Shown here: piece by piece, positions 23,216-31,083 of the stretch
Layout of the letters: every line of letters begins with the position of its first letter
How positions within the stretch are numbered: position 1 is the stretch's first letter
Assembly (NCBI GenBank): GCA_038215095.1
Contig: JBBQRG010000017.1
Span: 1 to 41,653, forward strand
Length of the DNA stretch: 41,653 nucleotides
Origin: DATACN01 sp038215095
GTDB lineage: Bacteria > Actinomycetota > Thermoleophilia > Solirubrobacterales > Thermoleophilaceae
Reading direction: 5' to 3'
Notes under the pieces: model-generated
Databases searched by the model: none
Told to the model about the DNA's origin: nothing
Seen by the model: the letters and a program-made list of their open reading frames with translations, nothing else
Position numbers and translations under genes: made by a program

Positions 23216-24478
23216 TCAGGGCACGATTTCCCCGCGCAAGAGCTTCCCCGCGGGGTTGCGCGGCAGGCCGGCCACCTGCTCGATCCGCTTCGGCACCTTG
23301 AAGGGGGCCAGCAGCGCGCGGCAGTGCTCGATCAGCTCGTCCTCACCGGCGGGCTCGCGCAGCACCACGAAGGCCGTGACGGCCTCTCCCCATTCGGGGT
23401 CGGGCAGGCCGACGACGCCCGCGTCGGCCACCGCAGGGTGGCTCAGCAGCGCCTCCTCCACCTCGGCCGGGGCCACGTTCTCCCCGCCGGTCACGATCAG
23501 CTCCTTCAGGCGGCCGTCCACGTGCAGCAGGCCGTGCTCGTCGATGCGCCCGCTGTCGCCGCTGTGCAGCCAGCCGTCGGCCGCGAGCGCGCCGCGAGCC
23601 ACCATCGGCCCGCGCACCAGGATCTCGCCCCTCTCCCCTATGTCGAGCTCGACGTCGCGCAGCGGCCGGCCCGGGATGCCGGCCACGACCTGGGAGGAGG
23701 TCTCGGTCATGCCGTACACAGGCACGGCCGGGAAGCCGGCCTGCGCCGCCCAGTCCAGCAAGCCGCGAGGGATCGGGCCGCCGCCCAGCAGCGCGGCCCG
23801 CAGCGCCGGCGCGGCGGTCAGACCGTCGTCGCGTAGCCGCGCCAGCATGGTGGGCACCAGCGAGGCCAGCGTGGCGTCGCCCGACTCGAGGCTCGCGCGC
23901 ACCGCGCCCGGATCGAAGCCGTCGTGCACGATCGCGGTGGTGGCGTAGATCGCTGAGCGGATCAGCACCGCCAGGCCGCCCACGTGGAAGAGCGGCAGCG
24001 GGCTCAGCCAGCGGTCGGCGGGGTCCACGCCGAGGTTTTCGGCCGACGAGGCCGCGCTGGCGAAGTGGTTCGCGTAGCTCAGCTCGACGGGCTTCGGCTC
24101 GCCGCTCGTGCCCGAGGTGTGGATGATCGAGTGCGTTGCGCTCGGGTCCACCGTCTCGCGCAGCCCGGCGTCGGCCTCGGGGCCGTCGAGGGGCCCGCTC
24201 ACCAGCAGCGCGGCATCGATCCGGGCGGGCGCGCGCGGGTCGAGCGGCGCGAGCACCGCCCCCAGGCGCGGCAGCGCGTGCAGCAGCTCGGCGAAGGCGC
24301 GGCCGGGCGCCAGGGTGGTCGCGACCACGTCGCCCTCCCCCACGCCCCGGGCGGCCAGGCGCCGCGCCGCGCGGGCCGCGGCGGCGTGCAGCCCGGCGTA
24401 GGCGACGCTCTCCCCGCCGGCAACCAGGGCAGGGTGGTCGGGGCGCTCTCGCGCCGCGCGGGTCAGCCACTCGTCCAG
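23216..24478 (-). CDS. menE: o-Succinylbenzoate-CoA ligase (start codon non-canonical)
   Basis: AMP-forming acyl-CoA synthetase that activates o-succinylbenzoate in menaquinone synthesis. Family motifs: HTSGTSGEPKPVELSY (P-loop, near 94 of the full form), PLPLFHVGGL, VPVYGMTETSSQV, HSGDSGRIDEHGLLHVDGRLKELIVTGGENVAPAEVE, the last three in the adenylate site, and the C-terminal lysine in RNPAGKLLRGE. The conserved N-terminus EWLTRAARERPDHPALV is in frame only from 24478 or just above, where no ATG, GTG or TTG exists, so I mark CTG 24478 (420 residues). The first canonical start, GTG 24343, would lose 45 homologous residues. An ATG at 24483 lies in a different frame. It diverges from menB by 23 bases. 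Confidence 0.85.
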   Translation of the reverse strand: MDEWLTRAARERPDHPALVAGGESVAYAGLHAAAARAARRLAARGVGEGDVVATTLAPGRAFAELLHALPRLGAVLAPLDPRAPARIDAALLVSGPLDGPEADAGLRETVDPSATHSIIHTSGTSGEPKPVELSYANHFASAASSAENLGVDPADRWLSPLPLFHVGGLAVLIRSAIYATTAIVHDGFDPGAVRASLESGDATLASLVPTMLARLRDDGLTAAPALRAALLGGGPIPRGLLDWAAQAGFPAVPVYGMTETSSQVVAGIPGRPLRDVELDIGERGEILVRGPMVARGALAADGWLHSGDSGRIDEHGLLHVDGRLKELIVTGGENVAPAEVEEALLSHPAVADAGVVGLPDPEWGEAVTAFVVLREPAGEDELIEHCRALLAPFKVPKRIEQVAGLPRNPAGKLLRGEIVP

Positions 24479-24501
24479 GCCATTTATCGTACGAGCCCTT
24501 C

Positions 24502-25350
24502 ATGGAGGCTTCACAGCAGGTCATACGGCCAGGCGCCGACTGGCAGCCCGCGGCCCAGTACGAGGACATCCGCTACGAGCTGGCGGACGGCGTCGCCAAG
24601 ATCACGATCGACCGGCCCGAGGTCCGCAATGCATTCCGGCCGGAGACCGTGATCGAGCTGTCCGACGCCTTCGAGCGCGCCCGCGAGGACACGTCGGTCG
24701 GCGTGATCGTGCTGGCCGGCGAGGGGCCGCTGGCCTTCTGCTCCGGCGGCGACCAGCGCGTACGCGGCGACTCCGGCTACGTGGCCAGCGGCGCCGGCGT
24801 CGGCCGCTTCCACGTGACCGACCTGCACATGCAGATCCGGCGCCTGCCGAAGCCTGTGGTGGCGATGGTGGCCGGCTACGCGGTGGGAGGCGGCCACGTG
24901 CTGCACATCGTCTGCGACCTCTCGATCGCGGCCGACAACGCCCGCTTCGGCCAGACCGGGCCGCGCGTGGGCAGCTTCGACGGCGGCTTCGGCGCCGGCC
25001 TGCTGGCCAACCAGGTCGGCGCGAAGAAGGCGCGCGAGATCTGGTTCCTGTGCCGCCAGTACGACGCGGCGGAGGCGCTCGACATGGGCCTGGTGAACAC
25101 GGTGGTGCCGCTCGAGCAGCTCGAGGAGGAGACCGTGCGCTGGTGCCGCGAGATGCTCGAGCTCTCCCCCTTCGCGCTGCGCCTGCTGAAGGCCAGCTTC
25201 AACGCGGCCGAGGACGGGCTCGCGGGCGTGCAGCAGCTGGCGCACGACACCAACCTGCTCTTCTACGGCTCGGAGGAGGCGCAGGAGGGCCGCGACGCCT
25301 ACAAAGAGAAGCGCCGCCCCGACTTCGGCAAGTTCCCGAAGCGGCCTTGA
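24502..25350 (+). CDS. menB: 1,4-Dihydroxy-2-naphthoyl-CoA synthase
   Basis: Crotonase-fold enzyme that closes the second ring of the naphthoquinone from o-succinylbenzoyl-CoA. The 282 residues carry DRPEVRNAFRPETV near 40, GPLAFCSGGDQRVRGDSGY with the oxyanion-hole GG near 79, VAGYAVGGGHVLHIVCDLSIAADNARFGQTGP, where the second oxyanion glycines and the QTGP segment lie, and RVGSFDGGFGA. The C-terminal KEKRRPDFGKFPKRP is typical of MenB and separates it from enoyl-CoA hydratases. ATG 24502 fits homology, although no Shine-Dalgarno is present. It starts the plus-strand chain menB-menA-menC-DUF554. Confidence 0.97.
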   Translation: MEASQQVIRPGADWQPAAQYEDIRYELADGVAKITIDRPEVRNAFRPETVIELSDAFERAREDTSVGVIVLAGEGPLAFCSGGDQRVRGDSGYVASGAGVGRFHVTDLHMQIRRLPKPVVAMVAGYAVGGGHVLHIVCDLSIAADNARFGQTGPRVGSFDGGFGAGLLANQVGAKKAREIWFLCRQYDAAEALDMGLVNTVVPLEQLEEETVRWCREMLELSPFALRLLKASFNAAEDGLAGVQQLAHDTNLLFYGSEEAQEGRDAYKEKRRPDFGKFPKRP

Positions 25351-26228
25351 ACCCGGTGCGCCTCTGGGCGCTGGCCGCTCGGCCGCGCACGCTCCCGGCC
25401 GCGGTGGCGCCGGTGCTTGTGGGCACGGCGCTGGCCATCCACGACGACGAGTTCCACTGGCTGCGGCTCGTGGCCGCTCTGGTGGGCAGCGTCTTCATCC
25501 AGATCGGCACGAACCTGGCCAACGACTACTCGGACGCCCGCCGTGGCGCGGACACCGAGGACCGTCTCGGCCCGGTGCGGGTGACCGCCGGGGGCCTGAT
25601 GCCGCCCAAGCGCGTGCTGGTGGGCACCTACGTGGCCTTCGGCGTGGCGGTGGCGGCCGGCATCTACCTTGCGGCCGTGGCCGGCTGGCAGCTGCTGGTG
25701 GTGGGCGTGCTGTCGATCGCGGCGGGCGTGCTCTACACCGGTGGGCCGCGCCCTTACGGATACGCGGGGCTCGGCGAGCTGTTCGTGTTCCTGTTCTTCG
25801 GCGTGGTGGCCGTGGTGGGCTCGTACTACGTGCAGGCCGAGGAGCTTCCCTGGGAGGCCTTCGCGCTGTCGGTGCCCGTTGGGCTGCTGGCTGCGGCGAT
25901 CCTGGTGGTGAACAACGTGCGCGACGTGGACACCGACCGCCGCGCCGGCAAGCGCACGCTGGCGGTGAAGCTCGGCCGTGCCGGCGCGCGGAAGCTGTTC
26001 GCCGCGATGCTGGTTGTCGCATTCGCGGTGCCGCTCGGAGTGGCGGCGGCCGGGGGCCTGTCCTGGTGCCTCGCCTTCACCGCGCTGGCCTGGCCGCTGG
26101 CGGTCCCGCTGGTGCGCACCGTGTTCACGCGCACCGACGGCGGCGCGCTGAACGGCGCCCTGGCCGCCAGTGGTGGGCTGCTGGCCGTGTTCTCGCTGCT
26201 GCTGTCGGCGGGGGTGCTGCTGTCGTGA
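25347..26228 (+). CDS. menA: 1,4-Dihydroxy-2-naphthoate polyprenyltransferase
   Basis: Integral membrane UbiA-superfamily prenyltransferase that joins the polyprenyl tail to dihydroxynaphthoate and gives demethylmenaquinone. Two Asp-rich motifs are visible: NLANDYSDARRGADTED near 49 and NNVRDVDTDRRAGKRTLAVKLG near 189, the second ending in the MenA-type lysine/arginine run. About eight hydrophobic segments fill the 293 residues. The start is a TTG in a TTGA overlap with menB, in keeping with the coupling style of the whole region; a GTG three codons later is an alternative. The next gene, menC, overlaps its stop. Confidence 0.95.
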   Translation: MNPVRLWALAARPRTLPAAVAPVLVGTALAIHDDEFHWLRLVAALVGSVFIQIGTNLANDYSDARRGADTEDRLGPVRVTAGGLMPPKRVLVGTYVAFGVAVAAGIYLAAVAGWQLLVVGVLSIAAGVLYTGGPRPYGYAGLGELFVFLFFGVVAVVGSYYVQAEELPWEAFALSVPVGLLAAAILVVNNVRDVDTDRRAGKRTLAVKLGRAGARKLFAAMLVVAFAVPLGVAAAGGLSWCLAFTALAWPLAVPLVRTVFTRTDGGALNGALAASGGLLAVFSLLLSAGVLLS

Positions 26229-27241
26229 AGCGCTCGCTCGCGCGCCTGTCGGTGCCGCTCAAGACGCCTTTCGTGACCTCGGGCGGCGTGGTGGTGGCGC
26301 GCGAGCTGTTGCTGCTGCGGCTGGAGGACGACGACGGCGCCGTGGGCTACGGCGAGGCGTCGCCGCTCGAGCCCTACGACGGCGTGACGATCGACGAGGT
26401 CGCCGCTGCACTTCATGCCGGCGACAGCTCGCAGCCGCACGCCCGCGCGGCTGAGGAGATGGCTCGCCTCGACCTCGCGGGCCGGCGCGAGGGGCGCGGC
26501 CTGGGCGAGCCCGGCGCCGACGTGATCCCCGTGAATCGCACGCTGGCCGCCGGCCCTCCCGAGGAGGTGGCGCAGGCCGCCCGCGAGGCGCTGCGCGAGG
26601 GCTTCGCCTGCTTCAAGCTGAAGGTGGGCCTGCCCGACGACACCGAGCGCGTGGCTGCCGTGCGTGAGGCGATCGGCCCCTGGCCGGCGCTGCGGCTGGA
26701 CGCCAACGGCGCCTGGAGCCCGCCCGAGGCGGCCGAGCGCATCGAGGCGCTCGAGCCCTACGACCTGCAGCTGGTCGAGCAGCCCTGCGCCACGCTGGAG
26801 GAGCTGGCCGAGCTGCGCCCGCAGGTGCGCGCGCCGATCGCCGCCGACGAGTCGGTGCGCACGGCCGAGGACGTCCGGCGCGCGGCCGAGGCGCGCGCCT
26901 GCCACGTGGTGAACGTGAAGCTGGCCGGCAGCGGCGGCTACAGCGCCGCCCGCGAGGCGCTGCGCGAGGCCGAGGCCGCGGGCCTGCGCGCGTTTCTCTC
27001 CAGCACGCTCGACGGCCCCTGGGGCATCGCCGCCGCGCTGCAGCTCGCCGCGTCCGAGGGCGTGGCGCTGGCCTGCGGCCTGGCCACGCTGGAGCTGTTC
27101 GACGCGCGCCTGGCGCGCGTGCTGCCCGGGCCGAGCGCCGGCCTCCTGCCGGTGCCGCAGGGCCCGGGGCTGGGCATCGAGGTGAGCGAAGAGGCGCTGG
27201 CCGAGGTGCTCGTCGAGGAGCTCCACCCGGCCGACGCGTGA
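26225..27241 (+). CDS. menC: o-Succinylbenzoate synthase
   Basis: Enolase-superfamily dehydratase making o-succinylbenzoate from the MenH product. The 338 residues show LKTPFVTSGG at the capping domain, then the barrel: CFKLKVG with the K-x-K base pair, RLDANGAWSP (first metal Asp), QLVEQPC (Glu), IAADESVR (Asp), VNVKLAGSGG (opposite lysine) and SSTLDGPWG. The set matches MenC over dipeptide epimerases, as does the genomic setting. The GTG start overlaps menA (GTGA) and its own stop overlaps the DUF554 gene in the same manner. Confidence 0.94.
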   Translation: MKRSLARLSVPLKTPFVTSGGVVVARELLLLRLEDDDGAVGYGEASPLEPYDGVTIDEVAAALHAGDSSQPHARAAEEMARLDLAGRREGRGLGEPGADVIPVNRTLAAGPPEEVAQAAREALREGFACFKLKVGLPDDTERVAAVREAIGPWPALRLDANGAWSPPEAAERIEALEPYDLQLVEQPCATLEELAELRPQVRAPIAADESVRTAEDVRRAAEARACHVVNVKLAGSGGYSAAREALREAEAAGLRAFLSSTLDGPWGIAAALQLAASEGVALACGLATLELFDARLARVLPGPSAGLLPVPQGPGLGIEVSEEALAEVLVEELHPADA

Positions 27242-27942
27242 CGGGCACCTTCATCAACGTCGGCGCGATCCTGGCCGGCACGCTGCTCGGCGTGCTGGTC
27301 GGTGGCCGCCTGCCCCAGTCGCTCCAGGACCGCGTGATGGCAGGCCTCGGCCTGGTCGTGCTCGTGCTGGGCGTGGACCTGGGGCTGGCGTGGCGCGACA
27401 CGAGCCCGCTCTATGTGCTGGGCGGCGTGCTGCTGGGCGGAATCGTCGGTGAGGCGCTGGGCATCGAGGACCGCATCGCCGCGCTCGGCGACCGGCTCCA
27501 GCGTTGGAGCTCGCGCGGCGGCCCGCACTCCACCGTGAGCGAGGCCTTCTTCACAGCCAGCCTGCTGTTCTGCGTCGGCCCGCTGACCGTGGTCGGCGCG
27601 ATCCAGGACGGCCTGACCGGCAACTACGACGCGCTCGCCACCAAGTCGCTCTTGGACGGCTTCGCCTCGATCGCCCTGGCGGCGTCGCTAGGCCCGGGCG
27701 TGGCGTTCGCCGCGATCACGGTGCTGGTGGTGCAGGGCGGGCTGTCGTTGGGCGCCGGCCTGTTCGAGCACGCGCTGGCCGGGGGGAGCGAGGCTCTGGC
27801 CGCGCTGACCAGCGCGGGCGGCGTCCTGATCGTGGGCATCAGCCTGAAGCTGCTGGGCCTCACCGACGTGAAGGTGGGCAACTTCCTGCCGGCGCTGGCC
27901 ATCGCCCCGCTGCTGGTGGGCCTGGTCTCCCTGCTCGACTAG
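27238..27942 (+). CDS. DUF554 family membrane protein
   Basis: Multi-pass membrane protein of 234 residues with the DUF554 (YdfK/YqgA-like) pattern: GTFINVGAILAGTLLGVLVGGRLP at the start, a short helical cytoplasmic stretch, FFTASLLFCVGPLTVVGAIQDGLTGNY in the centre, then LLDGFASIALAASLG, and GGVLIVGISLKLLGLTDVKVGNFLPAL at the end. Six or seven hydrophobic segments are expected. The biochemical role of DUF554 is not established; transport has been suggested. Its start overlaps the menC stop (GTGA), so it is made with the menaquinone enzymes. It ends in a 4-base tail-to-tail overlap with menH. Confidence 0.9.
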   Translation: MTGTFINVGAILAGTLLGVLVGGRLPQSLQDRVMAGLGLVVLVLGVDLGLAWRDTSPLYVLGGVLLGGIVGEALGIEDRIAALGDRLQRWSSRGGPHSTVSEAFFTASLLFCVGPLTVVGAIQDGLTGNYDALATKSLLDGFASIALAASLGPGVAFAAITVLVVQGGLSLGAGLFEHALAGGSEALAALTSAGGVLIVGISLKLLGLTDVKVGNFLPALAIAPLLVGLVSLLD

Positions 27943-28688
27943 AGCGCGTCGTCGAGGAAGTCCACGATCAGGCGTGCGACCTCCGCGGGCTGCTGCAGTT
28001 GCGCCGCGTGGCCCGACTCCTCCACGATCCGCGCCGTCGCGTTCGGCGCCTCGCGGGTGAGTCGCCGGGCGGCCGCGGTGTAGCGCTCGTCGCGCGAGCC
28101 CGACAGTGCCAGCAGCGGCAGCTCCAGCCTGCCCAGGTCGAACCAGAAGGGGTCCATCGACCCCTGTCCGGCGGTCCGCATCAGCAGCGCGAGGTCGCGC
28201 GGGTCCTGGCTCAGGCGGCCGTCGCGCTGCTGGTCGACCAGCGCGTCGGACTGGTCGGCGAACAGCGGCTGGCGCTCCCAGATCGACACCACCTCGTCGA
28301 TCGGCGCGGCCTCCATCCACGCCGCCATGCGCTCGTCGGCCTCGGCGCGCGCGGTGCGGGCACCCGGCTCGTCGATGCCGGCCCCGGCTCCCACGGTCAC
28401 GATCGCCGCGTAGCGCTCTGGGTGCTGTAACGCCGCCAGCAGCGCCACCCGGCCGCCGAGCGAGTAGCCCACCAGCGCTGCGGGCCCCTCCCCCGCCGCC
28501 GCGGCGATCTCCCCGAGCCGCCCGTCGAGCGTGTGGTGCTCGTGGTCGAGGAGCACGCTGGGATAGCGTTCCGGCAGGAGCTCCGCGACGGGCGCCCAGG
28601 CACTGCCGCGCTGCATGAAGCCGGGCACGAATATGACTCGCGTGTTCGTGAGGCGAGCAGGCGGTGCCTGCGAGCGTAGGTTTCCCAT
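27939..28688 (-). CDS. menH: Alpha/beta hydrolase, probable 2-succinyl-6-hydroxy-2,4-cyclohexadiene-1-carboxylate synthase
   Basis: Alpha/beta-hydrolase-fold protein of 249 residues. It would eliminate pyruvate from the MenD product. The nucleophile elbow is GYSLGGR with Ser76, the acid lies in LSGSRDERY and the base in EESGHAAQLQQP, so the triad is complete. The first strand VIFVPGFMQRG supplies the oxyanion segment. LLDHEHHTLDGRL resembles the LPGHG loop region only loosely. The call as MenH rests on position: next to menD and menC, no other hydrolase in the men cluster. The ATG leaves only eight bases to the divergent menD start, so the 5' leader of each gene lies within the other. Another esterase activity cannot be excluded. 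Confidence 0.78.
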   Translation of the reverse strand: MGNLRSQAPPARLTNTRVIFVPGFMQRGSAWAPVAELLPERYPSVLLDHEHHTLDGRLGEIAAAAGEGPAALVGYSLGGRVALLAALQHPERYAAIVTVGAGAGIDEPGARTARAEADERMAAWMEAAPIDEVVSIWERQPLFADQSDALVDQQRDGRLSQDPRDLALLMRTAGQGSMDPFWFDLGRLELPLLALSGSRDERYTAAARRLTREAPNATARIVEESGHAAQLQQPAEVARLIVDFLDDAL

Positions 28689-28696
28689 TCCTCTAG

Positions 28697-30403
28697 ATGA
28701 TCCCGATCAACCGCACCTACGCGCCGCTCCAGGCGCTCGTGGACGAGCTGCGCCGCTGCGGAATGACCCACGCGGTGACCTCCCCGGGGTCGCGAAACGC
28801 GCCGATCGCGCTGACGCTGGCGGCACAGGAGGGGATCGAGTGCGTGTCCGTGCTGGACGAGCGCTCGGCAGGCTTCATGGCGCTCGGCATGGCAAAGGCG
28901 AGCGGGCGCCCGGTGGCCGTGACCTGCACCTCCGGCACGGCCGCGGCCAACCTCCACCCCGCCGTGTGCGAGGCGTGGGAGGCACGCGTGCCGCTGGTGG
29001 TGCTCACCGCGGACCGCCCGCCCGAGCTGCGCGAGGTGGGCGCCGGGCAGGCGATCGACCAGATCAAGCTCTACGGCAGCGCCGGCAAATGGTTCGTGGA
29101 GGTGGGCAGCCACGAGCCCGGCAGGGGCGCGGCGGTGCACCACCGCTCGCTCGGCTGCCGCGCCTACTGGACCGCCGCGGGCGGGCGCCCGGGCCCCGTG
29201 CACCTGAACCTCCCGCTGCGCGAGCCGCTGGCGCCGCTGGCCGAGGAGCTCGAAGCCGACGACTGGCAGGGACGCCCGGACGGCCGGCCCTGGGTCGAGC
29301 TGCGCGAGCACTCGAGCGCGCCCGGCTCGAGCGACGTGCAGCTGCTGGCCGAGCGAGCGGCGGCCGCCCCACGCGGCGTGATCGTCTGCGGCCCCGAGGG
29401 CGGGGAGCTGGCCGCCCCTGTCACCCGCCTGGCCTCCCAGCTCGGCTGGCCGGTGCTTGCCGAGCCCACCTCCGGCGTGCGCTGCGGCGAGCACGACCGC
29501 TCGCACGTGGTGGCCCACTACGACCTGCTGCTGCGCTCGGACCATTTCGCCGCCGCAAACGCGCCGCAGCTCGTGCTGCGCACCGGTGACGCGCCCACGT
29601 CGAAGCCGCTGCGCGCCTGGCTCGCCGCGGCGCCACAGGTGGTGATCGATCCCCATGCCACCTGGCACGAGCCCACGCGCAACGCCGAGCTCGTCCTCAC
29701 CGCCGCCCCCGGCCCCGCCTGCGACGCGCTGGCGGCCGCGCTCGAGATGCGCAGCTTCGAGCGCGACCCCTCCTGGCTTGCGGGCTGGCTGGCCGCCGAC
29801 GCCGTCGTGCCCGAGCAGCTCGCCCGCAGCGACGACCGGTTCGAGCCGAAGCTGCTGGCCGCGCTCGAGCCGCTGCTGCCGCCGGACGCGCTCGTGTGGC
29901 TCTCGTCGTCGATGCCCGTGCGCGACGTGGAGGCCTGCTTCCCGCAGTCCGCGAAGCCGCTGCGCTTCCTCTCGAACCGCGGCGCCAACGGCATCGACGG
30001 CGTGGTGTCCGCCGCCGCCGGCGCGGCGCTGGCGAGCCGGCGCCCCACCTTCCTGCTCACCGGCGAGCTGGCGCTGCTCCACGACGTGGGTGGGCTGCTG
30101 GCAGCGGTCCGCGCCGGCGCGCAGCTCACGATCGTGTGCATCAACAACGGCGGTGGCGGCATCTTCGACTTCCTGCCGGTGGCCGAGCACGCTGACCGCG
30201 AGGCCTACGAGCGTCACATCGCCACGCCCGCCGGAGTCGACCTCGAGCGCCTGGCCGCGCTGGCCGGGATCCCGTACACCCTGGATGACGCTGAGGCGGG
30301 GCTGGCTCGGACCGGCCTACTCGAGCTGAGCAGCAACAGGGAGCAAAACGTGGCGCTTCACCGCGAGCTGAGCGACCGCATCGGCGTTTCGCTGCCCCCG
30401 TAA
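28697..30403 (+). CDS. menD: 2-Succinyl-5-enolpyruvyl-6-hydroxy-3-cyclohexene-1-carboxylate synthase
   Basis: ThDP-dependent enzyme adding the succinyl semialdehyde unit from 2-oxoglutarate to isochorismate. The 568 residues follow MenD throughout: SPGSRNAPIAL near 29, the cofactor-activating Glu55 in VLDERSAGF, TCTSGTAAANLHPAV, TADRPPELREVGAGQAIDQ, SSSMPVRD, FLSNRGANGIDG, and the pyrophosphate loop TGELALLHDVGGLL ending INNGGGGIFDFLP. In the last, Glu457 replaces the Asp that normally begins the GDG-type metal motif, a conservative but unusual change. ATG 28697 is the homology start. It lies divergent from menH and is followed, 38 bases on, by a membrane-protein gene. Confidence 0.95.
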   Translation: MIPINRTYAPLQALVDELRRCGMTHAVTSPGSRNAPIALTLAAQEGIECVSVLDERSAGFMALGMAKASGRPVAVTCTSGTAAANLHPAVCEAWEARVPLVVLTADRPPELREVGAGQAIDQIKLYGSAGKWFVEVGSHEPGRGAAVHHRSLGCRAYWTAAGGRPGPVHLNLPLREPLAPLAEELEADDWQGRPDGRPWVELREHSSAPGSSDVQLLAERAAAAPRGVIVCGPEGGELAAPVTRLASQLGWPVLAEPTSGVRCGEHDRSHVVAHYDLLLRSDHFAAANAPQLVLRTGDAPTSKPLRAWLAAAPQVVIDPHATWHEPTRNAELVLTAAPGPACDALAAALEMRSFERDPSWLAGWLAADAVVPEQLARSDDRFEPKLLAALEPLLPPDALVWLSSSMPVRDVEACFPQSAKPLRFLSNRGANGIDGVVSAAAGAALASRRPTFLLTGELALLHDVGGLLAAVRAGAQLTIVCINNGGGGIFDFLPVAEHADREAYERHIATPAGVDLERLAALAGIPYTLDDAEAGLARTGLLELSSNREQNVALHRELSDRIGVSLPP

Positions 30404-30441
30404 CGGGCACCGGAGGGCTGGCTACCTAGGGGGAGAATGAA

Positions 30442-31083
30442 ATGCTGGAGCGACTCAGGAACAGGGACAGTGACGACGGCGGCGGGGTCGCAACGCGCGA
30501 CCGGCGCGACGACGGCGGAGCGAACGACGGCCTCGACCATCGCGAGGTACGCGCGCGTCAGCGCAACGAGTACGGCGGTATCAACTGGGGCGCGGCCTTC
30601 TTCGGCTGGCTCGTGGCGGTCGGCATGACGGCGATTCTCGTGAGCATCATCAGCGCCGCCGGCGCGGCCGTCGGCCTGACCAAGGGCGTGACCGGCCCGC
30701 AGGCATCGAGCAATGCCGACACCATCGGCCTCGTCGGCGCCATCCTGCTGCTGGTTGTCCTCGTAATCGCCTACTACTGCGGTGGCTACGTGAGCGGGCG
30801 CATGTCACGCTTCGACGGCGGTCGCCAGGGTGCGGGCGCCTGGCTGATCGGCCTGATCCTCACCCTGTTGCTGGCGCTCGCCGGCGTCATCTTCGGCTCG
30901 CAGTACAACGTGCTGTCGAAGTTCAACGCGCCGCGCATCCCGGTCGACGAGGGCACGCTGACCACGGGCGGCATCATCACGCTGATCGCGATCCTGGTGA
31001 TATCGCTGCTCGCGGCGATGACCGGCGGCAAGGCTGGCGAGCGCTACCACAAGAAGATCGACCGCACCGGCTTTCGCGTCTAG
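30442..31083 (+). CDS. Four-helix membrane protein of unknown function, 213 aa
   Basis: A charged, Asp/Arg/Gly-rich N-terminus of about 48 residues, probably disordered, precedes four hydrophobic segments (about 49-75, 92-113, 128-148 and 170-190). The second is followed by CGGYVSGRMSRFDGGRQGAGAW, the fourth by GGKAGERYHKKIDR. Small repeats of GGY/GGK and basic residues on the loops are reminiscent of YrzE-like proteins, but I am not sure. GGGGGAG lies eight bases before the ATG, one of the better ribosome sites in the window. It follows menD, and its stop overlaps the convergent menF stop by four bases. Confidence 0.75.
   Translation: MLERLRNRDSDDGGGVATRDRRDDGGANDGLDHREVRARQRNEYGGINWGAAFFGWLVAVGMTAILVSIISAAGAAVGLTKGVTGPQASSNADTIGLVGAILLLVVLVIAYYCGGYVSGRMSRFDGGRQGAGAWLIGLILTLLLALAGVIFGSQYNVLSKFNAPRIPVDEGTLTTGGIITLIAILVISLLAAMTGGKAGERYHKKIDRTGFRV

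Noticed and set aside
28397..30217. Long minus-strand frame opposite menD
   Set aside because: Antisense to menD and without motifs; menD is complete on the plus strand.
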